Assembly (NCBI GenBank): GCA_011773475.1
Contig: WVXN01000083.1
Location: 3,540 to 27,305, forward strand
Direction of reading: 5' to 3'
Source of the DNA: Candidatus Aenigmatarchaeota archaeon
GTDB taxonomy: Archaea > Aenigmatarchaeota > Aenigmatarchaeia > Aenigmatarchaeales > Aenigmatarchaeaceae
DNA: 23,766 nucleotides
In this document: piece after piece, positions 14,236 to 21,636 of the stretch
Position numbering within the stretch: the first letter of the stretch is position 1
How the letters are laid out: every line of letters starts with the position of its first letter
Notes under the pieces: generated by a model
Seen by the model: only the letters and a program-made list of their open reading frames with translations
The model's database searches: none
What the model was told of the DNA's origin: nothing
Position numbers and translations under genes: made by a program

Positions 14236-15390
14236 TCAGAAAAAACCTGAAAGTAAATCTGAAAGATTATGATATTTTTCTCCTTTAACATATTTTCGAC
14301 ATTCTGTATCAAAAGGCAGGGCTTCAGTGTCAGATGAACAAGATTTAATAATAGTTTTTTCAAAATCTTCTCTTTTCAAACCCGACTCAAAAATATCTAA
14401 GCCTATGATAGATGCCCATTTTTCCCCAGCTTGCAAAGCTTCGACAAATCCTTTTCTCCATCTTTCTTGGTAAGTAATAAGTCTAGTAGTAAACCAAGGA
14501 AATTGTTGTCTTTGTAGTGAATTTTTCTCTAGTTCTTCTATTAAATTTTTCGTAAATTGTTCTTGGGTTTCTGGAAGATTTCCTTCAAAGGAGGTAACTT
14601 CACCTAAATTAAAACATGTTCTTTTAACACCATAAGCACCACTACCTTCTAAGATTTGATCTGATAAAAAAACTGCGATGCATTCATCACTCCCAACTTC
14701 GTTACAATTTACTTTGCCTTCATTAATAGATTTCATGTCTTTTATAGATCTGGTAACAAGATTAATGTCTTCCTGTGAAAAACCTATGTTCTGATCTTTC
14801 TTATCAAAAAATTTAGGGTTAACCTGATGTAAAAAGCCTATAAGTCTAACAGCATATTTGTCCCTTTCGTTAAATTTATTAAAAAATATTTCTGCACCTA
14901 AAGCAGTTCTTTTAAGATGTCCAAATCCTGAACTTTGAAATTCGTATTTTTTATTTTGTAAAAATTTTTCTAATCTTTCTAAACGTTTTTCTGAACTTGC
15001 TTTGAATTCTATGCTTTTTTTAGGTGGTTTGAATAACGGTTTAAAAATTTGATAATCGGTGGGTGGAGTTTCAATTTTTCCAATACGTTTTGGAACAGGA
15101 GATGGAGGTGGTTCAGTTTCAATAGGATATGTAGGTTCTTCAATAATTTTTTCTACTGGTTCTGTTAACCTTACTAATTCGTATACTTCACCATCTACAA
15201 TAACTCCTTGTTTTAACTGTTCATTAACTCCAACTGTATTTGGAAGTCTAACTCTTATTCCACCAGAATAGCGTTCTATTCGTGAAAAGTCATCATATAA
15301 AAACGGTAATTCAAAATTAGAACCTTGAGGTATTGTTAAATCAACAATTATAGAATCTCCTTCTTCAATAATTTCATATCCCAAATTCAT
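14236..15390 (-). CDS. Unknown protein with degenerate HD-like pattern
   Basis: 384 aa, no signal peptide or membrane segment. Residues 1-80 look beta-rich (GDSIIVDLTIPQG, GGIRVRLP, GVIVDGEVYELV). A proline-rich linker follows (about 85-125: TEPPPSPVPKRIG, TDYQIFKPLFKPPKK). Residues about 135-270 are helical with GFGHLKRTALGAEIF, AVRLIGFLHQV and CIAVFLSDQILEGSGAYGVKR. Their order suggests an HD-domain fold with His158, His188 and Asp244, but the HD dyad reads His-Gln, so phosphohydrolase activity is doubtful. The C-terminus is helical and contains three Cys. I do not recognise the family. It lies 30 nt downstream of the 525-aa repeat protein on the same strand with no strong promoter between, so co-transcription is likely. 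Confidence 0.7.
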   Translation of the reverse strand: MNLGYEIIEEGDSIIVDLTIPQGSNFELPFLYDDFSRIERYSGGIRVRLPNTVGVNEQLKQGVIVDGEVYELVRLTEPVEKIIEEPTYPIETEPPPSPVPKRIGKIETPPTDYQIFKPLFKPPKKSIEFKASSEKRLERLEKFLQNKKYEFQSSGFGHLKRTALGAEIFFNKFNERDKYAVRLIGFLHQVNPKFFDKKDQNIGFSQEDINLVTRSIKDMKSINEGKVNCNEVGSDECIAVFLSDQILEGSGAYGVKRTCFNLGEVTSFEGNLPETQEQFTKNLIEELEKNSLQRQQFPWFTTRLITYQERWRKGFVEALQAGEKWASIIGLDIFESGLKREDFEKTIIKSCSSDTEALPFDTECRKYVKGEKYHNLSDLLSGFF

Positions 15391-15395
15391 AAAAT

Positions 15396-15416
15396 CAGAT
15401 TGTTTAATTTAATCTG
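15396..15416. repeat. 6-bp inverted repeat in the spacer between the 525-aa and 384-aa genes
   Basis: CAGATT (15396-15401) and AATCTG (15411-15416) flank a 9-nt A/T loop in the 30-nt spacer. It could be an RNA hairpin that sets the ratio of the two proteins, or chance. Confidence 0.35.
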
Positions 15417-15420
15417 GAGT

Positions 15421-16998
15421 TTATACTAATTTCAAAAGTTTTTCTGTTAATGCATACTTCGTTTTGCCAACTTTTACCATATAGCCATTATCTAATAATC
15501 TATTTCTTAGAGCTTCTCTCTTTTCATTTAAATTTTCGCCTTCTCCAAACCTTTCTATACAAAATTGATTAAAATCTCTTACTGTTACACTTCTTGAACC
15601 CCACATCATTTTTTTCAATTCTGAAGCAACTTCTCTAAATTCTCCGTTAACTGGAACCTTTTCATTTACTTGAGATGTTGATACTACTGTTTCATAAGAA
15701 GATGTTTGACCTAAAGAAAAGTCAAAAGTTAAAACATTTGGATCAAAAACATAAACACGGTTTTTTCCTGTACCTTCAACTCTCATCTTTTGTGTTCTGT
15801 TAATTGCTGAAAGAGAAACTAGAGCAGGTTGTTTTTTTATACCAAATAAATCTTCTATTTCTTTAATAGACACTTTATCTTTAGTTTGTGATAATATTCC
15901 TTCTTCTTTCATTTTTACAAAATAACGAGCAGCATTAAATGTTCCAAATGCTTGTTTTATCTCTCCAACTTTTCTAATTTTTTTGAAAACGTCTCTATCT
16001 CTAACTTTATAATCTCCATTAGTCTTTTCTATTGGTCGTGATTTTAAAGTTGTTAATTTTATTAGAGCATTTTTTACACCTATTATTTTAGGTATTCTAA
16101 AAGTATTCTCTATATCACTCCCTTTTATAGTGCCATCATCTTTCACCATAGATTCTAGTGTTGAAATATATTGAGTAGAAGCAAAATTACTAAATGGCTC
16201 TAAATGATTTATAAATTCTTCAGATTTTGAAACTGGAATTTCTTTTCTAGTTTCTATTCTTTTTTCTTGGCTTAAGTCTCGTGAACTCGGTCCAGGTTCA
16301 CGAGTTTTTTGTTCTCTTGTTCTAACATATCCTACAGCTTCTGCTACTTGTGAAAAAATATCTGAAATTATAATTTTATAGCCTTCATTATTAACTTTTT
16401 TTACTGCCTCAGGAACTGATTTTGATAAAAGTCCTAATGTCATTTTTGCTCCTCTTCTTTCATTTAAATTTTCAAAAACATTATTTAGTTTTTCAGTTGG
16501 AATAAGTCCATCTTCGCCCATTATGGACTCTAATCTTTGGAAGTACTTAGTAGAGCTAGAAAATCTTTTTAGCCTACTGGGACTAATTTTTTTAGAAGAT
16601 GGAGCAGAAGATCTTTCTAATACTGCTTTTAATGCTTCTGCTGAATAATCTTCAGAAACAAATGAGAAGTTTCCAGAAAAAGGAGCATTAAATGAAATGT
16701 TTTTAAGTGGTTTTCCTTCTGGATCAAAAATCTTTGAATCAAGTTTAACTGATTCTTCAGGATCAATTAAAATATCGGTCTGAGATTTTTTTCCATCTGG
16801 ACTAAATCCCTCTAAACCCATTTTAATTGATTTTTTACCATCTGTTACAATTCTAGTTTGATATAGGTTGCCTTGCTTATCTTCTCCTTTGTAAGTAATA
16901 TCTAGAGGAGATTTTCCTGTTACTTCAATAACCAAATGGTCTCCTTTCTTAGAAACACTATAAAATTTAAGTGGTTTTTCTGAATTTTTTGATTTCAT
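15421..16998 (-). CDS. Unknown 525-aa protein with tandem winged-helix-like repeats
   Basis: 525 aa, no membrane segment. Residues about 18-112 consist of short beta repeats (GKSPLDITYKGEDKQG, SPDGKKSQTDILI, DPEGKPLKNISF). Three or four helical units of about 65-70 residues follow: about 151-215 (KYFQRLESIMGEDGLI), 276-345 (QYISTLESMVKDDGTI), 355-425 (RYFVKMKEEGIL) and possibly 455-525. Each has an aromatic-led helix, an acidic DG turn, a second helix ending in Phe and a beta wing near the end (GDYKV, KNRVYVF, KTKYAL), suggesting winged-helix DNA- or protein-binding domains. A charged linker (TREPGPSSRD) between units 1 and 2 coincides with a perfect DNA inverted repeat. I know no named family. 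It heads a likely operon with the 384-aa gene; possible TATA boxes lie at 17010-17037. Confidence 0.75.
   Translation of the reverse strand: MKSKNSEKPLKFYSVSKKGDHLVIEVTGKSPLDITYKGEDKQGNLYQTRIVTDGKKSIKMGLEGFSPDGKKSQTDILIDPEESVKLDSKIFDPEGKPLKNISFNAPFSGNFSFVSEDYSAEALKAVLERSSAPSSKKISPSRLKRFSSSTKYFQRLESIMGEDGLIPTEKLNNVFENLNERRGAKMTLGLLSKSVPEAVKKVNNEGYKIIISDIFSQVAEAVGYVRTREQKTREPGPSSRDLSQEKRIETRKEIPVSKSEEFINHLEPFSNFASTQYISTLESMVKDDGTIKGSDIENTFRIPKIIGVKNALIKLTTLKSRPIEKTNGDYKVRDRDVFKKIRKVGEIKQAFGTFNAARYFVKMKEEGILSQTKDKVSIKEIEDLFGIKKQPALVSLSAINRTQKMRVEGTGKNRVYVFDPNVLTFDFSLGQTSSYETVVSTSQVNEKVPVNGEFREVASELKKMMWGSRSVTVRDFNQFCIERFGEGENLNEKREALRNRLLDNGYMVKVGKTKYALTEKLLKLV
16278..16304. repeat. Perfect 9-bp inverted repeat inside the 525-aa gene
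   Basis: CTCGTGAAC (16278-16286) and GTTCACGAG (16296-16304) are exact inverted copies with a 9-nt loop, followed on the plus strand by TTTTTT (16305-16310). It is GC-richer than its surroundings and encodes the flexible linker of the host protein on the minus strand. Confidence 0.65.
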
Positions 16999-17088
16999 AA
17001 AATCAATAAATTTATATCAAAAGTGAGAAATTTAAGCTTTTTCTTTTATCAATAATTCAAATTAAAACTATAATATTTTAGATATTTA

Positions 17089-17098
17089 ATTTATAAAT
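17089..17098 (+). promoter_or_regulatory. TATA box for the DHH phosphoesterase gene
   Basis: ATTTATAAAT is centred about 26 nt before the ATG at 17119, predicting a leaderless mRNA. Confidence 0.6.
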
Positions 17099-17118
17099 CT
17101 CTATTCTAAAACATAGAT

Positions 17119-18189
17119 ATGATAAAAAGAGCTGTTGATTTTTTAAAGAAAAATGGAAATAAGAAAACTGTAATAATTTTTGACACTGATGGAGATGGGA
17201 TAGGAGCCGTAGTAATTCTTGCTAAAACATTTAAAAAACTGTTCAAAAAAACTCCAAGAGCAATACCAGCAAGTCACGACTTGTTCTTTATAACTAAAAA
17301 CATGTTTCAAGAAATCAAAAATAAAAAATTTGATAATATCATAACAGTTGATATAGCTGTTGATGAGGATCCAGAATATATTCTAAAATTAGCAAAAAAA
17401 TCCAAAATTTTAATTATCGACCACCATCAAATCAATAGGAATTTAAACAGAATAAAAAATATATTACATGTTAACCCGAGTTTAGAAAAAATTAAAATCC
17501 CCCCTTTCAACTATTGTACTAGTAAAATTGTTTATGATATTTGCAATAAACTAACAAACATAGAAGATTTGGACTGGTTAGCTGGTATAGGAATCGTGAA
17601 TGATAGAAGTGAAAACAAATGGAAAGGTTTTCTAAACAAAATTTATAAAAAACATAATATCTCATTATCTAAACTCAGACTGATTAATAATATGATTACT
17701 TCTAGTTATCATCACTCTAGAACCAAAGGTGCAAAAAAAGGTTATAAAGCATGTTTAGAAGCTTCTTCTCCAATTGATATTTTAAAATCAAGAACCCCTA
17801 ACTCCAAAAAATTAAAAAAATTCTATAATATAATAGAAGAGGAAATTGTTTTAACAATGAAAGATTGGAAAAGGAATTCTGAAGTCATTGAAAATAAAAA
17901 ATTAATAATATTGAAATTAAAAACAAAGTTTTCTATAAACTCGCCAATTTCCACAAAAATCAGCAAAGAAAAACCAAATTACACTGTTGTTGTCGCTAGT
18001 AAAAGAGGTAAGATGATTTACATGAGCATGAGAAGACAAGATAAAAAGGTTGATTGTGGAAAAATTGCAAGTAAATTATCCAAAGAATTTAAAAATTCTA
18101 GTGGTGGTGGACACAAGCCTGCAGCTGGTATTCATATAATGGCTAAGGATTGGACTAAATTCAGAAAGAAGATGGTAAACATATTATAA
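17119..18189 (+). CDS. DHH/DHHA1 family phosphoesterase (RecJ-like)
   Basis: 356 aa. The N-terminal DHH domain has motif I FDTDGDGIGA (Asp22, Asp24, Asp26), motif II TVDIA (Asp78) and motif III Asp101-His-His, which bind the two metal ions. The C-terminal DHHA1 substrate domain ends with SSGGGHKPAAGIHI. Such archaeal enzymes act as 5'-3' exonucleases (RecJ/GAN-like), nanoRNases or cyclic-dinucleotide phosphodiesterases; which applies cannot be read from sequence. There is no S1 or OB domain as in bacterial RecJ, which argues for a small archaeal form. It is probably leaderless from its own TATA box. The protein downstream has an RNase H fold, so the pair may form a nucleic acid turnover group, though spacing (92 nt) suggests separate promoters. 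Confidence 0.88.
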   Translation: MIKRAVDFLKKNGNKKTVIIFDTDGDGIGAVVILAKTFKKLFKKTPRAIPASHDLFFITKNMFQEIKNKKFDNIITVDIAVDEDPEYILKLAKKSKILIIDHHQINRNLNRIKNILHVNPSLEKIKIPPFNYCTSKIVYDICNKLTNIEDLDWLAGIGIVNDRSENKWKGFLNKIYKKHNISLSKLRLINNMITSSYHHSRTKGAKKGYKACLEASSPIDILKSRTPNSKKLKKFYNIIEEEIVLTMKDWKRNSEVIENKKLIILKLKTKFSINSPISTKISKEKPNYTVVVASKRGKMIYMSMRRQDKKVDCGKIASKLSKEFKNSSGGGHKPAAGIHIMAKDWTKFRKKMVNIL

Positions 18190-18281
18190 AGTAAAAAAGA
18201 AATATAAATTTTTTGGTTCTGAAAAATAAGAATAATCTTTATAGAAAAAGATAAAACTCGTTAAAATTATTTGAAAAATGG

Positions 18282-18788
18282 ATGGAATTAAAATATCCTA
18301 TTAATTTTACTGTTGACGGTCATCATTATAATAATGGAGGAAATAGCATATCAATAGGCGTTCTTGTAACTGATGACAAAAGACCTGAATCAACTGTAAT
18401 TGAAAGGGTTTATGAAACAAAAGAATTAGGTTTTGCGAATACGTTTTTAGCAGAGTCTAATGCTGTTCTTAAAGCTACAGAATTAATGCCTGAATTCTGT
18501 GTGAGGGAATTGTTCCCAAAATATGGAAACGGGGGAAAACGTGTAGTAATTAGGTCAGATTGTCGAAGTGTTGTTGAATCGATAAAAAAGAGTAAATGCT
18601 ATACAAAATTTTTAAGAGGAGTTAGAAATAATGGTGGGAATGGTAATGAAATAGATGAAGTAGAAAAAATATTAAAAGCTATTCAAGAAAAAACTCAAGG
18701 ATACGATATTAAGTATCAAAAAATAAAAGGCAGAGGTCAAAATCCTGCTCATATACTATGCAGAATAGCTGAAGGTAGAATAAACTGA
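18282..18788 (+). CDS. RNase H-fold protein (RVT_3/RNase HI-like)
   Basis: 168 aa, single domain. The order of acidic residues fits the RNase H fold: FTVDG (Asp12), AESNAVLKA (Glu58) and IRSDCRSV (Asp93). The last motif, GQNPAHILCRIA, places His157 where classical RNase HI has Asp (NxxADxLA); the AH variant is common in the plant RVT_3 group. There is an insertion with GNGGK before the third strand and NNGGNGNE later. Cleavage of RNA-DNA hybrids is possible but not assured with the changed residue. The ATG at 18282 is preferred; a TATA-like CTTTATAG at 18237-18244 gives a leader of about 16 nt with no clear ribosome binding site. Confidence 0.8.
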   Translation: MELKYPINFTVDGHHYNNGGNSISIGVLVTDDKRPESTVIERVYETKELGFANTFLAESNAVLKATELMPEFCVRELFPKYGNGGKRVVIRSDCRSVVESIKKSKCYTKFLRGVRNNGGNGNEIDEVEKILKAIQEKTQGYDIKYQKIKGRGQNPAHILCRIAEGRIN

Positions 18789-18840
18789 TAATAGTTATTA
18801 ATAAATTCTAAGAAGTTTATGAAATTATTAAAGTGATTAA

Positions 18841-19299
18841 ATGGAAAAAAAGTTTTTTTACATAGATCCATTATATTTTGACATAATTAATCTTATTTTT
18901 ATAAACGCAGTTTTCTTCGCATTTTACAAACAAGCAATAGCTGGATTACTTCTTTTAAGAGCTGCAGTGGGAACTCCAATAGTCTTACTAAGTTTTTATT
19001 TTGAATCAGTTGCTCACAGGGTTCTCAGAAAGGCCCATTCCAATCCAAAAGAAATTAAAAAATTAATCACAATCGGCATATATTCAAAATTAAGACATCC
19101 TATTTATCTTGGAAGGATATTTGTAAATCTAGGATTCTTAATCATATTTCCTATTTTACCAATGACAATTGTTACAATATGTTTCATTATTATCTGGTAT
19201 CTGATGGCATTTTATGAAGAAACTTTGTTATTAAAGAAGTTTGGCAAAAAATACAAACAATATAAAAAGAAAGTTCCAATGTTTATACCAAAAAAATAA
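18841..19299 (+). CDS. Isoprenylcysteine carboxyl methyltransferase-like membrane protein
   Basis: 152 aa with four hydrophobic segments (about residues 14-30, 32-55, 96-112, 108-122). The catalytic C-terminal part carries the ICMT/PEMT signature GIYSKLRHPIYLGRIFVNLGF, followed by the EE motif FYEETLLLKKFG and YKQYKKKVPMFIP, which bind S-adenosylmethionine and close the active site. The substrate is unknown: archaeal members may methylate lipids, small thiols or other membrane compounds. The start is supported by GTGAT at 18834-18838. Its stop codon directly abuts that of the convergent small membrane protein. Confidence 0.88.
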   Translation: MEKKFFYIDPLYFDIINLIFINAVFFAFYKQAIAGLLLLRAAVGTPIVLLSFYFESVAHRVLRKAHSNPKEIKKLITIGIYSKLRHPIYLGRIFVNLGFLIIFPILPMTIVTICFIIIWYLMAFYEETLLLKKFGKKYKQYKKKVPMFIPKK

Positions 19300-19533
19300 T
19301 TATTTTTTTAATTTCTTAAAAGGATAGACTATTAAAAATGTTCCTATCGTTAAGAATAAGATACTTAATACTAATGAGCCACTGTAGTACATTGATTCTA
19401 CTTCAAAAAACCCTTTACTCAACTCGGTCTCTAACGTCGGTTTTGCTAAAACACTGTAAGTTGCCATAAGTATTAACACTGCAGCTATCCAAAGAACAAT
19501 ACCAACTAATCTCATAATCGTTTGACCATCCAT
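19300..19533 (-). CDS. Small two-span membrane protein
   Basis: 77 aa from ATG 19531-19533, preferred because a TATA-like ATATTTAAAC is centred 26 nt upstream. An in-frame ATG at 19566 would add 11 residues and could use the next upstream box. Two hydrophobic segments (MRLVGIVLWIAAVLILMATYSVLA and SGSLVLSILFLTIGTFLIVYPF) flank a short loop with acidic residues (ETELSKGFFEVES). The C-terminus is basic (KKLKK). I do not recognise a family. Confidence 0.65.
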   Translation of the reverse strand: MDGQTIMRLVGIVLWIAAVLILMATYSVLAKPTLETELSKGFFEVESMYYSGSLVLSILFLTIGTFLIVYPFKKLKK

Positions 19534-19554
19534 AATAATGATTTTGGAAACAGC

Positions 19555-19564
19555 ATATTTAAAC
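19555..19564 (-). promoter_or_regulatory. TATA-like box for the 77-aa membrane protein
   Basis: GTTTAAATAT on the minus strand, centred 26 nt before the ATG at 19533. It lies inside the longer alternative reading of the same gene, which is why the shorter start is favoured. Confidence 0.45.
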
Positions 19565-19590
19565 ATTCTTCATTCGGAAGAACATTTAAA

Positions 19591-19600
19591 AACTTAAAAA
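19591..19600 (+). promoter_or_regulatory. TATA-like box for the phosphate uptake operon
   Basis: ACTTAAAAAC is centred about 27 nt before the ATG at 19623, so the operon is probably leaderless. A similar CATTTAAAAA at 19583-19592 could serve the divergent gene. Confidence 0.5.
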
Positions 19601-19622
19601 CATAAAAGACAAATTGGTTTTT

Positions 19623-20252
19623 ATGGGCCTAAAGGAATGGTTAATCCCACAAGAAAAAATATTTTTTAATTTAATCGAAGATGAGGCTCAACTAGTTCTA
19701 AAAGCTGCTAAAATTTTTAATAATTTAACGCAAAATAATTATAATAATATTGAAAAAAATATAAAGGAAATAAAAGAAGTAGAGCATGAATGTGACGAAG
19801 TCCTTCATAAAGTTTTTGACAAATTAAATAAAACATTTATTACACCAATAGACCACGAAGATATATCTAACCTTACCTCACTTTATGATGATGTTTTAGA
19901 TTTAATTTATTCTGCAGCAAGAAAAATTTTTTTGTTTAAGATAAAAAAACCTGACGAATTTATGAAAAAATCTAGTGAAATAATATTAGATTGCGTAAAA
20001 GAAGTGAATGTAGCAATGAGGGACATAAGAAAAATGGATGAGGTGGAAATAAGAAAAAAGTTTTTGATAGTACACAAACTTGAGAACGAGATGGATGATT
20101 TGACAGATGATTATATAGCTCATTTGTTTGAGGAAAAAGATCCTATAAAAATAATAATATTAAAAGATGTTTACGAGACTTTAGAACTTATTACAGATAA
20201 ATGTGAAGACGTTTGTTTAGCAATACAAGATATAGTAATAAAAAACACTTGA
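19623..20252 (+). CDS. DUF47/PhoU-like regulator of the PiT phosphate transporter
   Basis: 209 aa, all-helical. Typical of the DUF47 family are EHECDEVLHKVFDKLNKTFITPIDHEDI near residues 50-80, the DDVLDLI helix, and a second half with ENEMDDL and LITDKCEDVCLAIQDI; these acidic helices bind metal clusters in PhoU relatives. The family commonly sits next to PiT permeases and is thought to adjust them. Here the permease starts four nucleotides after the stop, so they form an operon. The ATG at 19623 is preferred over a TTG at 19614 because of the TATA spacing. Confidence 0.93.
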   Translation: MGLKEWLIPQEKIFFNLIEDEAQLVLKAAKIFNNLTQNNYNNIEKNIKEIKEVEHECDEVLHKVFDKLNKTFITPIDHEDISNLTSLYDDVLDLIYSAARKIFLFKIKKPDEFMKKSSEIILDCVKEVNVAMRDIRKMDEVEIRKKFLIVHKLENEMDDLTDDYIAHLFEEKDPIKIIILKDVYETLELITDKCEDVCLAIQDIVIKNT

Positions 20253-20256
20253 TTAA

Positions 20257-21246
20257 ATGTTTATTTTATTATTTATTGCAATCATACTTGCATTGATTTT
20301 TTCATTCTGGACTGGATTTACTGATGCAGCTTATGCTATATCAACTGTTATTGGAACAAGGACCTTAAAACCAATTCAAGCTGTTGCTTTGTCTACAATT
20401 GGTAATTTAATAGGCATGATGTTTGGTTCTGCTGTGGCTATAACAATAGGAAAGGGAATAATTTCAGAAACTGCAGCTTCAGGTGAGGTTATTATTGCAG
20501 CTTTGGCAGGAGCTCTAATTTTTGACATAATTAGTTCTTGGATTTATTCTCTACCAATATCAGAAACTCATGTTTTAATTGGTGGTTTGATTGGCGGAGG
20601 AGTAGCAGCCCATGGTTGGGAAGTAGTAAAATTTCAAGGCATAATAAATAAGGTTATAATACCAATGATATTCTCCCCTTTCATAGCAATGGGAATTACA
20701 TTTTTGATAGGTGTTTTTGTTATAAGAATGTTTAGGAAAGTCATTGCCAATAAAATTAACAAATATTTTAAAAGACTGGAGATTGTATCAGCTTTATTTT
20801 TCTCAATAACTGATGGTACAAATGATGCTCAGAAAATAATGGGAATAATGACTGTTCTATTACTTTATTATGGTTATATATCAGAATTCGTTATACCATT
20901 GTGGGTCATAATTGCTTCATATATAACATTGTCTCTAGGTACATTCTTAGGAGGTTGGAAAATTGTAAAAACTATGGCAACTAAAATAACTAAATTAAAG
21001 CCATATCAAGGATTTTCTGTTGGAGTTGGAAGCTCTGCAATATTAGGAGTAACAGCAATCTTTGGGTTACCTGTTAGTTCTACTCATGTTGCTAATGGAT
21101 CAATAATGGGTGTTGGACTATGCCGAAGAAAAAAAGCAGTTAAGTGGGGAACAACAAGAAAAATAGTCTGGGCATGGATAATATCAATGCCATTGGCAGC
21201 TGTTTTTAGTTTTATAATTTACAATTTAATTGTTTTGTTTGTGTAA
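20257..21246 (+). CDS. pit: Inorganic phosphate transporter, PiT family
   Basis: 329 aa, about nine to ten membrane segments. PiT proteins carry phosphate inward with a cation (H+ or Na+). The two inverted family repeats are visible: FWTGFTDAAYAISTVIGTRTL near the N-terminus and SITDGTNDAQKIMGIM in the second half, the latter keeping the GxNDA core. Each repeat is followed by a Ser-x-THV motif (ISETHVLIGG and SSTHVANGS), a strong family sign. The first repeat is divergent (GFTDAAYA instead of GANDVANA), which also occurs in other archaeal members. It is the second gene of an operon with the DUF47 protein. Confidence 0.95.
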   Translation: MFILLFIAIILALIFSFWTGFTDAAYAISTVIGTRTLKPIQAVALSTIGNLIGMMFGSAVAITIGKGIISETAASGEVIIAALAGALIFDIISSWIYSLPISETHVLIGGLIGGGVAAHGWEVVKFQGIINKVIIPMIFSPFIAMGITFLIGVFVIRMFRKVIANKINKYFKRLEIVSALFFSITDGTNDAQKIMGIMTVLLLYYGYISEFVIPLWVIIASYITLSLGTFLGGWKIVKTMATKITKLKPYQGFSVGVGSSAILGVTAIFGLPVSSTHVANGSIMGVGLCRRKKAVKWGTTRKIVWAWIISMPLAAVFSFIIYNLIVLFV

Positions 21247-21287
21247 TCATATCAATTTCAAAGAAAATATTAAAAAAATTAAATCTG

Positions 21288-21309
21288 ATTTATAATTTTT
21301 ATTATAAAT
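21288..21309. repeat. Perfect 9-bp A/T inverted repeat upstream of the mini zinc-ribbon gene
   Basis: ATTTATAAT (21288-21296) and ATTATAAAT (21301-21309) with loop TTTT. It lies 42 nt after the PiT stop and 12 nt before the TATA box of the next gene, so it may be a terminator hairpin or a dimer-binding operator. Confidence 0.45.
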
Positions 21310-21320
21310 TTGTTGAAATC

Positions 21321-21328
21321 TTTAAATA
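21321..21328 (+). promoter_or_regulatory. TATA box for the 54-aa zinc-ribbon gene
   Basis: TTTAAATA predicts transcription start near 21350 and a leader of about 20 nt, which contains the ribosome binding site GGTGA at 21359-21363. Confidence 0.6.
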
Positions 21329-21368
21329 CAACTTACAATAAACTATATCTTGCGTCTTGGTGAAAAAA

Positions 21369-21533
21369 ATGGATAAATTAAGAAAAATTGCAGAAAAGAG
21401 AAATATGATTTGGTTAAACTTTAATAGAACATGTCCTAATTGTAATCATTATATCCCTAAGTATAAGAGGACTTGTCCTTCTTGTGGAAAATACGTTAAG
21501 AGTGTTCAAGGAAAAGTTAGAATTGCTAAATAA
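21369..21533 (+). CDS. 54-aa zinc-ribbon protein
   Basis: It reads MDKLRKIAEKRNMIWLNFNR, then TCPNCNHYIPKYKRTCPSCG and a basic tail KYVKSVQGKVRIAK. Two CPxC knuckles (CPNC, CPSC), 15 residues apart from first Cys to first Cys, form a zinc ribbon. Ribosome binding site GGTGA lies 5 nt before the ATG and a TATA box fits upstream; a GTG at 21360 would overlap that site. The highly basic composition suggests RNA or ribosome contact. The family is not recognised. Confidence 0.75.
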   Translation: MDKLRKIAEKRNMIWLNFNRTCPNCNHYIPKYKRTCPSCGKYVKSVQGKVRIAK

Positions 21534-21560
21534 TTAAAACCTTATTTTTGGTCAGCGTTA

Positions 21561-21599
21561 TTTCCAGTGGAAACTATATTCTAAGTTTATATAGAATAT
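21561..21599. repeat. Two short hairpins after the zinc-ribbon gene
   Basis: TTTCC-agt-GGAAA (21561-21573) and ATATTCTA (21576-21583) with TAGAATAT (21592-21599) lie in the 103-nt gap between the convergent zinc-ribbon and MgtC-like genes. They may serve termination. I see no other feature in the gap. Confidence 0.35.
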
Positions 21600-21636
21600 T
21601 ATAAACCTTTTTCTGACGTTATTTAGTTAGACAATA

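Noticed and set aside
15059..15271. A plus-strand Gly/Ser-rich frame opposite the 384-aa gene
   Set aside because: It mirrors the proline-rich linker and has no supporting signals.
17119..18189. The DHHA1-containing phosphoesterase as the missing C-Ala part of the truncated AlaRS
   Set aside because: It has a full DHH catalytic domain (DTDGDG, DHH) and reads as an independent RecJ-like enzyme; shared DHHA1 ancestry does not show a split synthetase.
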